Source: Rhizomys pruinosus
Taxonomy: Eukaryota; Chordata; Mammalia; Rodentia; Spalacidae
Assembly: GCA_009823505.1 (NCBI GenBank)
Contig: VZQC01005680.1
Coordinates: 6,016,866 to 6,080,865, forward strand
Direction: 5' to 3'
Length of the DNA: 64,000 nucleotides
The notes under the pieces: generated by a model
Seen by the model: the letters and a program-made list of their open reading frames with translations, nothing else
What the model was told of the DNA's origin: nothing
The model's database searches: none
Made by a program: the position numbers and the translations under genes
In this document: positions 1 to 11,131 of the stretch, piece by piece
Position numbering within the stretch: the stretch's first letter is position 1
Layout: each line of letters begins with the position of its first letter

Positions 1-837
1 ATATATATATATGAGATGTTGGCATTCATGAGTTTGGTATCTTCAGGGACTCCTGGAGTGATCCCTTGCAGATAATGAAGAGTAATGATATAAGGATATG
101 AGAAAAAGCAAACTGCTCTTTAACACAAGTGTTCAAAATACGTGACTTTATTTTTAAAAGCCTATTACTGATTTTATTAAGAACTATAAGGGATAAATAT
201 GTTTACTGGAGACACAATTCTTTCTAAAATCAGTCACTTCTTAAGAGAGAGCGCTTATTGCATCACTTTTAATAACCTGTGAACTCATGTTTCCTTTCCA
301 ACACAAAGTAGCTGCAGACAAATGCATGATGCTGAAATCATTCTTAGTGGATGAGGGACTGAGAAAGCTCCAAGTCTTTGGTTGATGGCAAGCACATTAT
401 AGTCTGATTCAGTCTGAAGGCTGCAGAACCAGCCTTTAATCAAGTGGTCCCAACATCACTGTCTGTATTGAAAAGAAGGCATAAAGATAGCCTCTAATGT
501 AGGAACGATGCAAACCTTAGCTGGTGGCACGGCATGTGACAGCATCCATCCACACACTGCATAGCATGCATTGAATTGAGAACTGAATCTGTGATGCTCT
601 GCCACCATGAGTGGCTGTTCTACCTTTCTAGGAGCAACAGACACAGTGGGGTGCAAGGCTGGTGCCTGACTAAGCAGCCTTTACTAATTGTTCTGATCTC
701 AGATCCTCTATCAACAGATCCTGGAAGCATGAAGACAAAAAAAGTGAAGGCTGTGTTTTGTTCCCATAACTGCAGAATCTGTGAAAAGGATGAAGCAGAG
801 TCCCTTGCCACAGAAAACTACTGTTAACACTTTGGAT
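1..837. other. intergenic, no recognised feature
   Basis: The window opens inside a short AT dinucleotide run (positions 1-12). The rest is AT-rich single-copy-looking DNA. Its short open frames (for example 576-827) have no codon pattern, splice context or similarity that I recognise. Confidence 0.6.
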
Positions 838-1110
838 CTTAAATCTCTCCAGTAGGCCCCATGCTAAAGGCTTGGGTGGTGGTGGGGGGGAGAAGTGGGG
901 CTAGTAATGGAAGTTAGAGGGTTTGCCCTTGAAGGGGATGTTGGGGCCCTGCTTTCTCCATGAACTGAGCAGCTTTCCTTCTTCAGGGGACATCCTCTAT
1001 CACCACAGGTTCAAAGTATCAGCACCAATTAATCACAGAACCACACTTCTGAAATTATGAGCCCAATAAATCTTTCCTTCTTACAAGTTTTGATTTTGTC
1101 ACAGTACCCA
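838..1110 (+). repeat. degenerate interspersed repeat, family uncertain
   Basis: The 'gcccttgaaggggat' core and the 3' part reading 'gagcccaataaatctttcc' followed by 'gattttgtcacagt' match a common rodent interspersed repeat that ends in this AATAAA-containing motif. I recognise the pattern but not its Repbase name. It belongs to the same general type as the element near 16.84 kb. Confidence 0.45.
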
Positions 1111-1394
1111 AGCTCTAACACAGAAGAATCAATAGAAGTAAAAGATAAGATAGAGCATTGCATACTGACATTCCAATTATGTGCCATAAGCTACAAAGTG
1201 TTCTACAGACTCAAATTAAGACAGAATGATATGAACTGGAGTAGACAGCGCTATAGGGATTGTCTAAGAGATGGAATTGATGCTTGATCCTTGAAGGCTA
1301 TTTAGGATGCAAAAATTAACAACTACAAAAGTCACGCACTTCAATGACTGGCTTAGCATTAACACCTCTATTAGTGCCTTATCTCATTGTTAGG

Positions 1395-1700
1395 ATCGAG
1401 TGCCTGAAGAAGAGCAGCTTAGGGGAGGAAGGGTTTATTCTGGCATACAAAATGCTGTCCATGTGGTGGGGAAAGCATAGCATGGAGGCCGCTTGATTCG
1501 TGGTCACCAAGCAGGAAGCAGGGAGAGGGGAATGCCCGTGCTAGATGTCTCCTGTCTCCCTTGTTACTCAGGACACAGAAAGCTGAACTCACATTCAGGG
1601 TGGGTGTTCCTTCCTCTGGTAAACCTCTCTGAAAGCGCCCTCCTAGGTGATTCAAATCCAATCAATTTGACAGTGAGGATTGACCATCACAATATCCAGT
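1395..1700 (-). repeat. rodent interspersed repeat (opposite orientation to 39209-39567)
   Basis: Read on the minus strand it begins with sequence containing 'tcaaattgattgg', passes through 'cacccaccctgaatgtgag' and ends with 'agaataaacccttcctccc'. Other copies lie at 39209-39567 (+) and 51345-51690 (-). The paired features 'TCAACTTGACA' near the 5' end and 'AATAAACC' near the 3' end are shared. It may be a non-autonomous DNA element of the URR1 type, but that name is a guess. Confidence 0.5.
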
Positions 1701-2604
1701 TGTCCGTTGGCAGAGAAGACCACTGGTGTCAACTGTATCACTTGATGGCTGTATTTCTATTCCTAAAACACTGTTTGTATCCTAAATCTTCTCCTTTTAA
1801 TATTGTTTTTAGGGAGCACTAATCACCATGAACTTGAGGTAGACTAAGACTTCAGTAATAATAACTGAATAATCAAAATAACTTGATTAAATTTTATATC
1901 CGATCCTTAGATTCATGAAATTGACAAAACATTTCTTTGGGGAATAACTGTAATTGTTGTCCTGGTTCTTGAACATGAGTGAACTAGAAGTTTGTATCAA
2001 CACAATAGTTATTGGTAGCTGTTAGTATGCTTTATATTTATGATCAATCTAGGTTTGCCATGTTCCCCTAAATGTCATGAATATCAGCTTATATGAATAT
2101 CATTAATATCAATTATACCTGAACAAAAATGAAATGTTTTCTTTTCAGAAATTCTAACAGTGCCTTCCATATAATTCACAGAAGTGGGATATTGACCCTA
2201 GAAATGTGTACTACCTCTAAAAGAATTTAGATATCCCTTTCTCTCTTGTACTAATACAATAATATGAAAGCATCAGTTGCTTTATGTAGGTGTTACAGAA
2301 CAAAGCAAACACTTTTCATTCAAATCTGTCCTTTAATCATAAGAGGTATAAACTACCTTAGGTTATGAAAGCAAAGTGTTGAATTTGTTAAAGAAGATTG
2401 AAATCATGCCCTGTAGTCTACTCAAGTATAATGGAATGAACCAGAAATTAGTAACAGAAAAAAAAAAATAACTAGAAAATTCAAAATATGTGACGATTAA
2501 ACACATTGTAATATAACCAGTAACTCAGAGAAAAAAAATCAAAGAGGAAAATCTATCTTCAGATGAAGTCTGACTTCCATCTTCTTAATTTCTTTGTTAT
2601 TTTT
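1701..2604. other. intergenic, no recognised feature
   Basis: This is AT-rich sequence with an A-run near 2459-2469. I recognise no gene or repeat in it. Confidence 0.5.
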
Positions 2605-2725
2605 TTGTACATGCACAGCCATGTTTATTGCAGCTCTCTTCACAACAACAAAGAGCTGGAACCAACCCAAGAGCCCCTCAACTGACAAATGGATAGAGAA
2701 AATGTGGTACATCTACACAATGGAC
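2605..2725 (+). mobile_element. LINE-1 ORF2 C-terminal fragment
   Basis: The translation contains CTAMFIAALFTTTKSW, then NQPKSPSTDKWIEKMWYIY, the conserved C-terminal segment of rodent L1 ORF2p. Homologous sequence lies in reverse in the L1s at 28.2 kb and 40.5 kb. The match stops abruptly after 'acacaatgga', so this is an isolated fragment truncated on both sides. Confidence 0.85.
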
Positions 2726-2799
2726 TGTCCTAGATTTGTGCTTTCGGAAGCCTGGATTCCCTGCAGCTGTTTGAAGAATGTTCTGAGTATGTCTGGTAG

Positions 2800-2890
2800 G
2801 GCCAATTGGGTCTACGGTATTGTCCAAGTTCTGTGTTTCTTTGTTGATTTTCTGTCAAGTTCTCTTCATTGTTGAAAGGACATATACAAT
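2800..2890 (-). mobile_element. possible old LINE-1 ORF2 fragment
   Basis: The plus strand resembles the antisense of mammalian L1 ORF2 around the 'tttgttgattttctgtc' and 'attgttgaaag' motifs. It is degenerate and opposite in orientation to the fragment just upstream. Confidence 0.3.
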
Positions 2891-3479
2891 CTACTTTTTT
2901 TTTTCCTTGCAGAGAGCGCATGCTCTGCTCTCTGTCCCTCCAGGGAGAGATTGAAGACTGAGGTAGACTCTCCGGGTGCTGAATTGTGACACTGGTGTCT
3001 ATTGGGGGGGGGGGACTTGTAAATTGAAATTACTCTTCATATCTATATTAAAGCAAATATTCTTGATTTGTATATATCAAGGGTACCACAAATTTGTAAC
3101 TGGATTCTAGACCACTTGCCAAAGTATTTCAGTCCATATAACGTGGCTAAGTTAGTGTTTCATTGAGAGAGCAGGAACTGGATTCATCCTGCCATCCTGC
3201 TGACATCAATTTAACACCTTTAATGCTAACAGCTTCCATCTGTGTAGTACTGAAGTTTATCCAAGCGTCTTTGTATGCCACCCCACTTGACTTCCACAAA
3301 TCTTACTAAATCATAATAGTACTTCAGCTTACTAAATGAAATTTCCTTTCTTCTAAATATCTCCCACTTCCCCAGATATAATTTACTACTAGCTTCTTTG
3401 CATAGCTGAAGGAATTTCAAAAAGTGTTTTTCTCTTGATATTGAATAATTTTAAGAATAATTGCTATATAAATTTATTC

Positions 3480-3880
3480 TAATGCATATTGGAAAGAACA
3501 ACACGTGGGGCTGGAGAGATGGCCTAGTGGTTAAGAGCACCAACTGCTCTTGCAGAAGACTTGGGTTTGATCCCCAGCACCCACATGGCGGCTGAGAACT
3601 GTCTTTAACTCCAGTTCCAGGGGAATCCGACGCCCTCTGCTGACCTCCGTGGCATTGCATGACACGGGTGCACAGCCCTGCATGCAGACAGTACATTCAT
3701 ACACATGCACAAAAAAAGAAAGAACAACACCAATAACAGAAAAGAATGCATCAAAGAACTGACTGAAACAGTGAATCTGGTGGGGTGGGGGGGATTGGGA
3801 GGGGGACACAGGTCTATATTCGATTTGTAACATAATCTTGTACAAAAAAATATATGAAACAATAAATTAAAAATAAATTT
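3480..3880 (+). mobile_element. LINE-1 3' UTR end, split by a SINE
   Basis: The pieces on each side of the SINE at 3507-3717 join into 'ggaaagaacaacaccaat' followed by 'tcaaagaactgactgaaac', a G-rich segment and 'aacaataaattaaaaa'. This parallels the L1 3' UTR copies at 42480-42724 (+) and, in reverse, at 40900-41268. It is a short 5'-truncated L1 insertion. Confidence 0.7.
3507..3717 (+). mobile_element. B2/B3-type tRNA-derived SINE (short subtype)
   Basis: The head 'ggggctggagagatggccta' carries a Pol III A box and is followed by a B-box-like 'gggtttgatcccc'. The body ends in 'cagtacattcatacacatg' plus an A-rich tail. A perfect 13-bp target-site duplication, gaaagaacaacac, lies at 3492-3504 and 3718-3730. 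The copy lacks the 17-bp internal duplication seen in the long subtype. Confidence 0.93.
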
Positions 3881-4170
3881 ATTCTAAAACAAAACAAATA
3901 TAGAAAGCCATGTGAGTATTATTAAGTGAATACTTCTATACAGGTTGAGATATTGAACAGTGCCATTAACCTCTTAAGGCTGAACATCACTTACTACATC
4001 CAGGATTCTTCATGCCCTGCAATTCACCCCCAACCAAGGTGTCTGCTAGTGACCCGTACATCACCCAGAGCACAGTACCACAAAATTGTCCCCTTCTCCA
4101 CTAAAACCACCACCTACCATTTCTATTTCAAAAAATATTATATTTCTCAAGTCTGCTTTATTATTATTGT

Positions 4171-4173
<3 letters not shown>

Positions 4174-4221
<48 letters not shown>
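4174..4221. repeat. (AG)n microsatellite
   Basis: About 24 uninterrupted AG units. The long GA run in an otherwise AT-rich stretch is probably length-polymorphic. Confidence 0.97.
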
Positions 4222-4223
<2 letters not shown>

Positions 4224-5510
4224 AATCACAGAAGTCCCCACACTGGCTGGATTTTCATGATAACCATTAGCCTTTTGCATTCCTTTATGGTTTCTCATTT
4301 CATCTCAGTGGATTCCTTCAGAAAACACTGGTTAATTATCTTAACACTGGAAAGAACCTGTTACTGGATTTTAGACACAAGGAATAATGGGTTGCCTTTG
4401 CATTTGACAGTGTGGGGACTGTCCTGATGCTGTGTCCCCTTTTTATGAGTCACAGTATTGAAAATGTGTTTGGAAAGCTGTCTCACATAAATTAAGGGAG
4501 AAAAATAAGGGAGACTTTGAGAAGCCTGTTAAGGTGATAAAAATCAAGCTTACCAGGTTAACTCTTTTTTGACTCTCTGAAGAGTATCACAAAAATTAGG
4601 CTAGATACCAGTGATTACCTGCTTTCCTTTTGACATGGTAGTTGCTAGGTCATTAGAACAGTTGAATTCAGGTTTAGGGCAGACTCTCATGGACTGGGAA
4701 CTTAGTTGGTCAGAATAGTAGAAGATGACATTGGCACTTATTTTCCAACTCTAAGTCTTGATTTGCACATTGTACCACGTGGAGGGCATGCTTCCACGAC
4801 TTTGACACAGCCAGCAATGAAGATTCAATCATTCAGTCTCTATTGGGATGCAACAGCTCACCTTTCTGAAACAAAGTATGTTTAAAACAAGGTAAAATAT
4901 GAAGCGTTTAAGAGTATTGGCATTCTCCAAATCACCTTGCATTATGTATTTTGGTGTATTGTTACCATTTATTTGAATTTTTTGTTCCCACCTTTACAAA
5001 TAGAATGCTAAAAAACACCATGATTAAGAATGGCTCCTGGAGAACTGATGTGCTGGCATGTGGTACTATTCAGATAGTTTGACTTCAAAGTCAGATGTTA
5101 CCGTTGCTGCAAAAATGGATGGAAAGCCAGAATAGAAAATAATCACAACATAGCAAGATTTAAACACCTTTTGGCTTAAAAAGCAAACTTTTCTTTATTA
5201 AATTCTGCACGGTAACAATCAAATATTCCTTGACTGCTGCCTCTTTGTGAAATCCACAGTAGATGATATTCAAAAATAACAACTTTCAATATGCTTAAAG
5301 CTTTAACAGTACACTAAGCATCGAATTAAATTTCCACATAAAACATGCCCACACAAAGGCTAGGGAGTTTATTGGATTTTGTGGCACAGAAAATATACAA
5401 GGCCAGTGTGTTGTCTGACAAATACAACATGAAAAAAAGATAACAGGGAGCCAAAATAGATGCGAAGAGAAGTGTTCAAAAATTCGATAGGGAAGGTGTA
5501 GGGAGGATTT
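4222..5510. other. intergenic, no recognised feature
   Basis: I saw no convincing gene, young repeat or regulatory motif. Some ancient repeat content is possible but cannot be assigned by eye. Confidence 0.5.
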
Positions 5511-5541
5511 TATTCCAATTTCTTTTTTTCTTTTTTTTAAC

Positions 5542-5771
5542 GTTTTTTAAAAATTTTTTAAATTTGTTTTTTGTGTGTATGAATGTTCTTTTGCATGTAG
5601 GTTTGTGCACCCGTGTCATGCAACGCTGTGGAGGTCAGAAGAGGGTGTCAGATTCCCCTGGAACTGGAGTTAAAGACGGTTCTCAGCCACCATGTGGGTG
5701 CTGGAGATTGAACCCGGGTCCTCTACAAGAGCAGTCAGCGCTCTTAACCGCTAGGCCATCTCTCGAGCCCC
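5542..5771 (-). mobile_element. B2/B3-type SINE, first of a three-SINE stack
   Basis: On the minus strand it reads from 'ggggctcgagagatggccta' through a B box 'gggttcaatctcc' to the '-gcatgta-' tail and a long A-rich 3' end. It is the short subtype. Together with the B1 at 5836-5982 and the SINE at 5990-6200 it lies between direct repeats of 'ccaatttct' plus T-runs. Confidence 0.92.
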
Positions 5772-5835
5772 TTAATTTTTTAAAAAATTTTATTTATTTG
5801 TTTATTTATTTACTTATTTATTTATTTTTATTTTT

Positions 5836-5982
5836 TTGTTGTCTTTTTGAGATAGGGTCTCCCTGTAGCCCCAGCTGTCCTGGAATTCACTCTGTAGACC
5901 AGGCTGGCCTTGAACTCACTAAGATCCACCTGCCTCTGCCTCCCAAGTGCTAGGATTAAAGGCGTGCGCCACCACGCCCGGG
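5836..5982 (-). mobile_element. B1 SINE
   Basis: On the minus strand it begins 'cccgggcgtggtggcgcacg' and continues through 'ttgagttcaaggccagcctg' type sequence to 'ggagaccctatctcaaaaag'. It contains the rodent internal duplication. It lies in the A-rich tail region between two same-orientation B2/B3-like SINEs. Confidence 0.95.
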
Positions 5983-5989
5983 TAATTTT

Positions 5990-6200
5990 ATTTATTTTTG
6001 TATGTGTATGAATGTACTGTCTGCATGTAGGTTTGTGCACCTGTGTCATGCAATGCTTCGGAGGTCAGAAGAGGGTGTCGGATTCCCCTGGAACTGGAGT
6101 TAAAGACAGTTCTCAGCCACCATGTGGGTGCTGGGGATCGAACCCAGGTCCTCTGCAAGAGCAGTTGGAGCTCTTAACCGCTAGGCCATCTCTCCAGCCA
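5990..6200 (-). mobile_element. B2/B3-type SINE, outer member of the stack
   Basis: The minus-strand head 'tggctggagagatggcctag' and B box 'gggttcgatcccc' are intact, and the 17-bp internal duplication is absent. Sequence after its 5' end (6199-6223) resembles sequence before the whole cluster (5511-5541), so this copy probably landed first and later SINEs inserted into its tail. Confidence 0.93.
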
Positions 6201-6296
6201 CTCCAATTTCTCTTTTTTTAAACAGATGTTCATTTAACTGAGCATTCAGGAAAGAAAAGTGGCTCTCTCAGTTCATATATACACTTAATAATTGGC

Positions 6297-6438
6297 AGGA
6301 GTAAATCTTGGTCTTAAAACATTGACATCTTGTGCCTTTTCTATGTTATTCCATCTGGAAACTATATAGGAGTAAATCTTGGTCTTAAAACATTGACATC
6401 TTGTGCCTTTTCTATGTTATTCCATCTGGAAACTATAT
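6297..6438. repeat. perfect 71-bp tandem duplication
   Basis: Positions 6297-6367 and 6368-6438 are identical over 71 bp, starting 'aggagtaaatcttggtctt'. Identity at every base in unconstrained DNA means a recent duplication or an assembly artefact. Confidence 0.97.
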
Positions 6439-6489
6439 ACTTCTAATGTGTCCCTACTAACGAAGGGCTTAAAAGTACATATATTCTGT

Positions 6490-6600
6490 AGACACATGCT
6501 TACATATAATAAGACATGGCCCTTGTTCTTGAGGAACTTAAGACAGACACACTGAGTAGATGCCATACAATAGGAAAAAAGGACCTAGAGATTTTGGTGT
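6490..6600 (-). mobile_element. possible ancient L2 fragment
   Basis: The words 'gacatggcccttgttcttga', 'ggaacttaag' and 'gacagacac' follow the pattern of the mammalian L2 3' region read in reverse. It is highly diverged. Confidence 0.35.
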
Positions 6601-6854
6601 TTGAAACTTCCAATGTGTTTCCAATAGCTTTCCATACAATCCAACACAGAGGAGTGACAAGGGTTGAAAATACTAGATTTTCTTTTCCTAATTAAAAAAT
6701 AATGGATAGGAAAATCATTTAAAAAGCACTCTTGGAAAATTTCCTTCTGCTCTTACTGAATAGATTTTCTGAGAATTGAGTGAATTGTTTAATATCTTAA
6801 TTGTTAGAGCAATTCTTTACTTGGCTTTATAATTGAAAAAGCAATTTGAACACC

Positions 6855-6970
6855 ATGATTCCATTTGATTCTCACTGTGTTCCCAAAAGATACACATGTC
6901 TGATTGATGTTATCCAGATTTTAGAGAAGAGATGTGTTTGAATGATGTCATGGTTAGTAATGCACAAGCT
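6855..6970 (-). mobile_element. possible MIR SINE fragment
   Basis: The order 'ttgattctcactg', 'gttatccagattttagagaag', then a diverged 'gacttg..caaggtca'-like region follows the reverse complement of MIR. It is diverged, as expected for this age class. Confidence 0.4.
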
Positions 6971-7058
6971 GCCCTATTGTGTTCCCTCTCTGTTCTTTTT
7001 CTTTTGTAAATTCTGTGATAAACCAGAAATACCTGTTCAGATTCAGAAAGTAGAAGGA

Positions 7059-7260
7059 GATATGGAGAGATGGCTCAGCAGCTGAGAGCATTTGCTGCTC
7101 TCTAGAGGACCCAAGTTTAGTTCTCAGCATCCACATGGTGCAGCTCACAACCACAGGTAACTGTAATTCTAGGGGATCCAGTAGCCTCTTCAGGCATGGA
7201 TACATGTTCACACACACACACACACACACGTGCACACATATGCACACAAATAAAATTTTC
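7059..7260 (+). mobile_element. older B2/B3-type SINE with (CA)n tail
   Basis: The diverged head 'tatggagagatggctcagca' and box B region 'aagtttagttctcagcat' are followed by a (CA)n run at 7209-7229 and 'acacaaataaaattttc'. It is older than the 'ggcctagcggttaag' copies. Confidence 0.75.
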
Positions 7261-7324
7261 TTAAAAATCTTTGTACAGTTGGTCTCTGGAATACCAGAGA
7301 GTGTTACCAAAAGCCACTAAACCA

Positions 7325-8098
7325 ATAAAACAAATATAGGTCTCCTTGAGTCAAGCAAGACTCCTCCGTCAGCACCAGCTACACCTCACCTGCCTGGAAA
7401 TACTGTGCAGCAGAGGCAGCAATATGACTGTAAATCCCAAATCAAATTGGCTATTAGCTCTCTCCTTGGAGGAATAACCCATGGCTGATGCCACAAGCTT
7501 ACATCCTCTAATGGTTAGGAGATGTTAAAAGCCACAGTAAGACTCTGTCATATATTACAGAAAAAAATATAATTCATAGATTAACATACCATCCAAATAT
7601 CTGTGTCTATACCAAAGTAACCTACCATAACAATTAGTACTGTTTAAATACCTATATATCTAATTGCCTGTGCTTCATTAGTAGGACTGAAAGGTTATTC
7701 CTGGACAAACTGTCAGCCCATGAAAGGAAACAGCCAGAAATGACCAGAGTCCAAAACGACAGCTCCAGAGAAAGTAGACTGTTTTGCTTCTCATCCACCT
7801 GTGCCCCTTTTCTAAGCCTAGGGAACAATCTGTGGAAGAGGGGGCGTGGTAGAATGTAATGGCTGTGATTGGGGTGAATGGTGAAACTACAGCAATATAG
7901 ACTGGACACTTATTTGACCAACTTGATTGAACATACAAGCCACCCCAGCTGGGTGGTGGGACCCTTGGGCTGTGTGGATTTGAGCACAACTGCTTGCAAA
8001 TTGGTTTTACATGAAGGATGCTTGTACTCATAAATTATTACTTATTGTTAAAAATGAAAATAAAAATAATAAAGTAATAGAAAAAAAAAAGAGAAAGT
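7325..8098 (+). mobile_element. LINE-1 3' UTR region
   Basis: The part at about 7850-8040 ('gtgattggggtgaatggtga', 'catgaaggatgcttgtactc') is matched in reverse at 12985-13190, which continues into a recognisable L1 3' end. The stretch 'ggaacaatctgtggaagagg' is the usual rodent L1 3' UTR motif. The match ends at an internal A-rich block near 8060-8098, which suggests premature polyadenylation or truncation. The 5' boundary is uncertain. Confidence 0.55.
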
Positions 8099-8557
8099 TG
8101 ACAAAGCACCTGTGTATGAGTGACCAAGGCTGACTTGTGGATTTGGTGGTGTAAAAACATGGAATTTACTATTGAATGGTTTTCCTTTTTCAGTGAAACA
8201 AGGAACAAACAAAGTTGTTAACTGAGAGCAAAGGTGAAGAAGTGTTGAGTTGGACAGAGACATGGCCAGGAGAGGAGGGATGTCAGCGTGGATGTGCGAG
8301 AGGTGCTGCGGTTAGTACTTAGTACTGAGGACCCACTTAAGGTGATATTGATCCTCTTAGCTTTGTGAATTCTTCATCTGATTCAGCTGTTAGAGTACAG
8401 GTGAGAAGTATTAAAGGAGTAGAAAACATGGGCTGGGAATTTTGCCAGTGAAGTACAAGAAGGCTAAAAGGGGCAAAGAAATTGAAGGATAAGAAGGAAT
8501 GGTTAAAGTGATGGACCACCGAACATACACTGTATTAAAAATTAAGAAGTATTAAAA
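8099..8557. other. intergenic, no recognised feature
   Basis: Nothing recognised between the L1 3' fragment and the minisatellite. Confidence 0.5.
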
Positions 8558-8694
8558 ATGCAGAAGTCCACAGTATGAAGTGAGGATGCAGAAGCCCACA
8601 GTATGAAGTGAGGATGCAGAAGCCCACAGTATGAAGTGAGGATGCAGAAGCCCACAGTATGAAGTGAGGATGCAGAAGTCCACAGTATGAAGTG
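8558..8694. repeat. 28-bp minisatellite block
   Basis: About five head-to-tail copies of a 28-bp unit containing 'cacagtatgaagtgaggatg', differing mainly at one C/T position. The minus strand stays open because the period produces no stop codon, so the open frames there are not evidence of a gene. Confidence 0.96.
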
Positions 8695-8940
8695 ATGGTG
8701 AGGACGAAGTGGTGATGAGGACGAAGTGGTGGTGAGGATGAAGTGGTGGTGAGGACAAAGTGGTGGTGAGGACGTAGTCGTGGTGAGGACAAAGTGGTGG
8801 TGAGGATGAAGTCGTGGTGAGGACGAAGTCGTGGTGAGGACGAAGTCGTGGTGAGGACGAAGTCGTGAGGACGAAGTCGTGGTGAGGACGAAGTCGTGGT
8901 GAGGACGAAGTCGTGGTGAGGATGAAGTCGTGGTGAGGAT
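8695..8940. repeat. 17-bp minisatellite block
   Basis: About fourteen copies of a 17-bp unit, 'gtggtgaggacgaagtc', with point variants and one 3-bp-shorter copy near 8866. It abuts the 28-bp block directly and shares the 'gaagt'/'gtgagga' word with it, so one array may derive from the other. Apparent open frames encode only the repeat period. Confidence 0.96.
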
Positions 8941-9209
8941 GTGGGGCAGCAGAAACCCCTGCTCAAGGGTGCAAAATGGTGCCATGACTTAGGAAGGCTC
9001 TTTGGCAGCACACAAGTTCATCCCTTGCACAGCTGTCATAGTCCCAGGTACTCACTCAAATGACTTGAAAAACTGACCACAACTGCTGATTGAAGTTATT
9101 CATAATTCCCCCAAGCAAAGCAGTGAAGATGTATTTTCAGCAGTGGAGATATATGGAACCACAGCACCCTGGCAGCAGGGAGCACTGTGGTGCTCAGAGC
9201 CTGAGTGTT

Positions 9210-9353
9210 TTGTTTTCCTTTGTTTGAGACAAGGTCTCCTTGTAGCCCCAGCTGACCCAGAACTCCCTAGATCAGGCTGGCCTCCATCTCAGAGAGATTC
9301 CCCTGACTGTGGCTCCTGAGTGCTGAGATAAAGGCATATGCCACCATGCCCAG
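9210..9353 (-). mobile_element. B1 SINE, older copy
   Basis: Minus-strand B1 from 'tgctgggcatggtggcatat' to 'ggagaccttgtctcaaac'. It is moderately diverged. Confidence 0.85.
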
Positions 9354-9359
9354 CAGTAA

Positions 9360-10660
9360 TCAGGGATCCTTGAAGTGATGGCTGTTAGGGATGGGACAGG
9401 AAATATACACAATGATTCTGTGTCATAATGCTGTGCTTAAATGTAAGGGTGTTCAAAAACAGGATGACACTGTGGAAATAGATGCAGGAGTCCACTGAAG
9501 GGCTTTCAGTGGTCAAAACTCAAATAACTGAATATTAGAATTTATCCCTAAGCATAAAATAAATATCCATGTCTCAGTTCCATATGGATTTAATTGTGAG
9601 ATTTGATAAGTAAATGTGACATGTCATCCAGAGGAGATTCTAAGTGATCAAGAAGAAACTTTCCTCTCAGCTGCGGTCTGTGCTTAGTGACTTTCTTCCA
9701 GAGGGCACGCTATGGAAAAGGAAGGACAAAGTGCAGTGGAGAAAGATGACAGATGCTACTTCTTACAGGGTCGTGCTGAGCATCACAGGCAGTGTGTTGT
9801 GCTCGTATGTTTATATTTATGTAATGTTGAAAGTGGCACTTCACCCTCTCAGAAACTCACAACTGTACTTTTAGGAAAACAGATAATCACAGATTGAAGG
9901 ATGTTCTGCCAGACCTGTACTTTTCAAAAATGTCATTATCATTAACACCAAAAAGCTGGAGAATCTATCATAACCCAGAGGACACTACAGAGACATGGCG
10001 ACTACACGGAAGGTGCTATTTAGAGATTTAGAGTCCTAGACACACAGTGGCTGTCAGGGAAGGAAATGACTAATGGAATCTGAAGTTGCATTTAGTTAAT
10101 AAATGTCAAAATTGTGCTATTGATTATGATGAATGTTGTTATGGTAATATAAGATGCTAGCAGTGGGAGACCTGGGTGCAGTCTATATTGAAGGTCTACA
10201 CCATCTTTGAAACTTTTCTGTAGAACCATATTCAATTTTTTTTTTACATTTTTGAAAAAGAAAAGACATGGAGCCTTCCAAATTTGTTTATTTGCCTAGG
10301 ATTTGGCACTGAGCCTCAGCAGGGATCGTAGTCACTGTTAAATTGTCTTTTGGATCACTGGCGTTTCAACTTCTCTTTCTTTACGATTTCCTTACAAAGC
10401 TGTAACACCAATATCACACTTTTAGCAAAAAGGCTGGTTAACTCAAGCCTGTACACAATGCAAAAATAATTATAGAAATATAATGACCTTTTAAATTTTA
10501 GAAGCTTCCAGCTGTTTAGATTATTCTAATGAAACTGTTATTGAAATACAAGCCATTCCTACTCTCAAATTGATGTTTGACCCAGGATTGCAGAGAGTCA
10601 ATGAATAGGATTTGGATATGCATAATGATATGCACAGTTTGTGACTCCTGGTACTGTCAG
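9360..10660. other. intergenic, no recognised feature
   Basis: I saw no supported gene. The small open frames at 9644-9897 have no recognisable product. A T-run sits near 10236. Confidence 0.5.
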
Positions 10661-10664
10661 CATG

Positions 10665-10800
10665 GAATATATAAACTCCTTCATTTACTGAATGAGTATC
10701 TATCTTGGGTCTCCTGATGACAGGCACTTGCTACCCACTGGGCATACAGTGGGGAGTAAGGCATTATTTAAGGCTTCTGGTCTATCCCATTAGTATCTTC
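10665..10800 (-). mobile_element. possible ancient L2 3' end
   Basis: The series 'ttcatttactgaatgagtat', 'gacaggcacttgctacc', 'actgggcatacagtgggg' follows the antisense of the mammalian L2 3' end. It is diverged. Confidence 0.4.
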
Positions 10801-11131
10801 TCTAAGAAGATAGGTCAGAGCCAACTTGGAAAGAGAGAGGAATATGTAGCGAAGACCTAGCTTCATTTTAGAATGTTGGAATGCCCAGATGCTGAAGCTG
10901 AGTCTGGGCTCCCAAGTCTGTATCTTCAGGGCACAGCAGCATTTCCCAGTCTCTTGTAAGGGAATCCCCAGGTCAGAGATAGGAGATTTTCAAAACTGGT
11001 TCTGATGCCCTAGAGAAGAGGCAGCAGACATTTCTTTTTTTTTTTTTTTTTTTTGAGATTTGTAGGGAAGAGTGTTAATGGTAGGAAGAAAATAAGAAAG
11101 AATGGAGTAGCAAGTACTAAGAATGGATTAT

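Noticed and set aside
8558..8940. CRISPR-like spacing of repeats
   Set aside because: The units are contiguous with no unique spacers, and the window is mammalian.
8535..9011. 147-158-codon minus-strand open frames rich in His, Ser and Thr
   Set aside because: They are direct translations of the 28-bp and 17-bp minisatellite units, whose periods produce no stop. There is no evidence of a gene.
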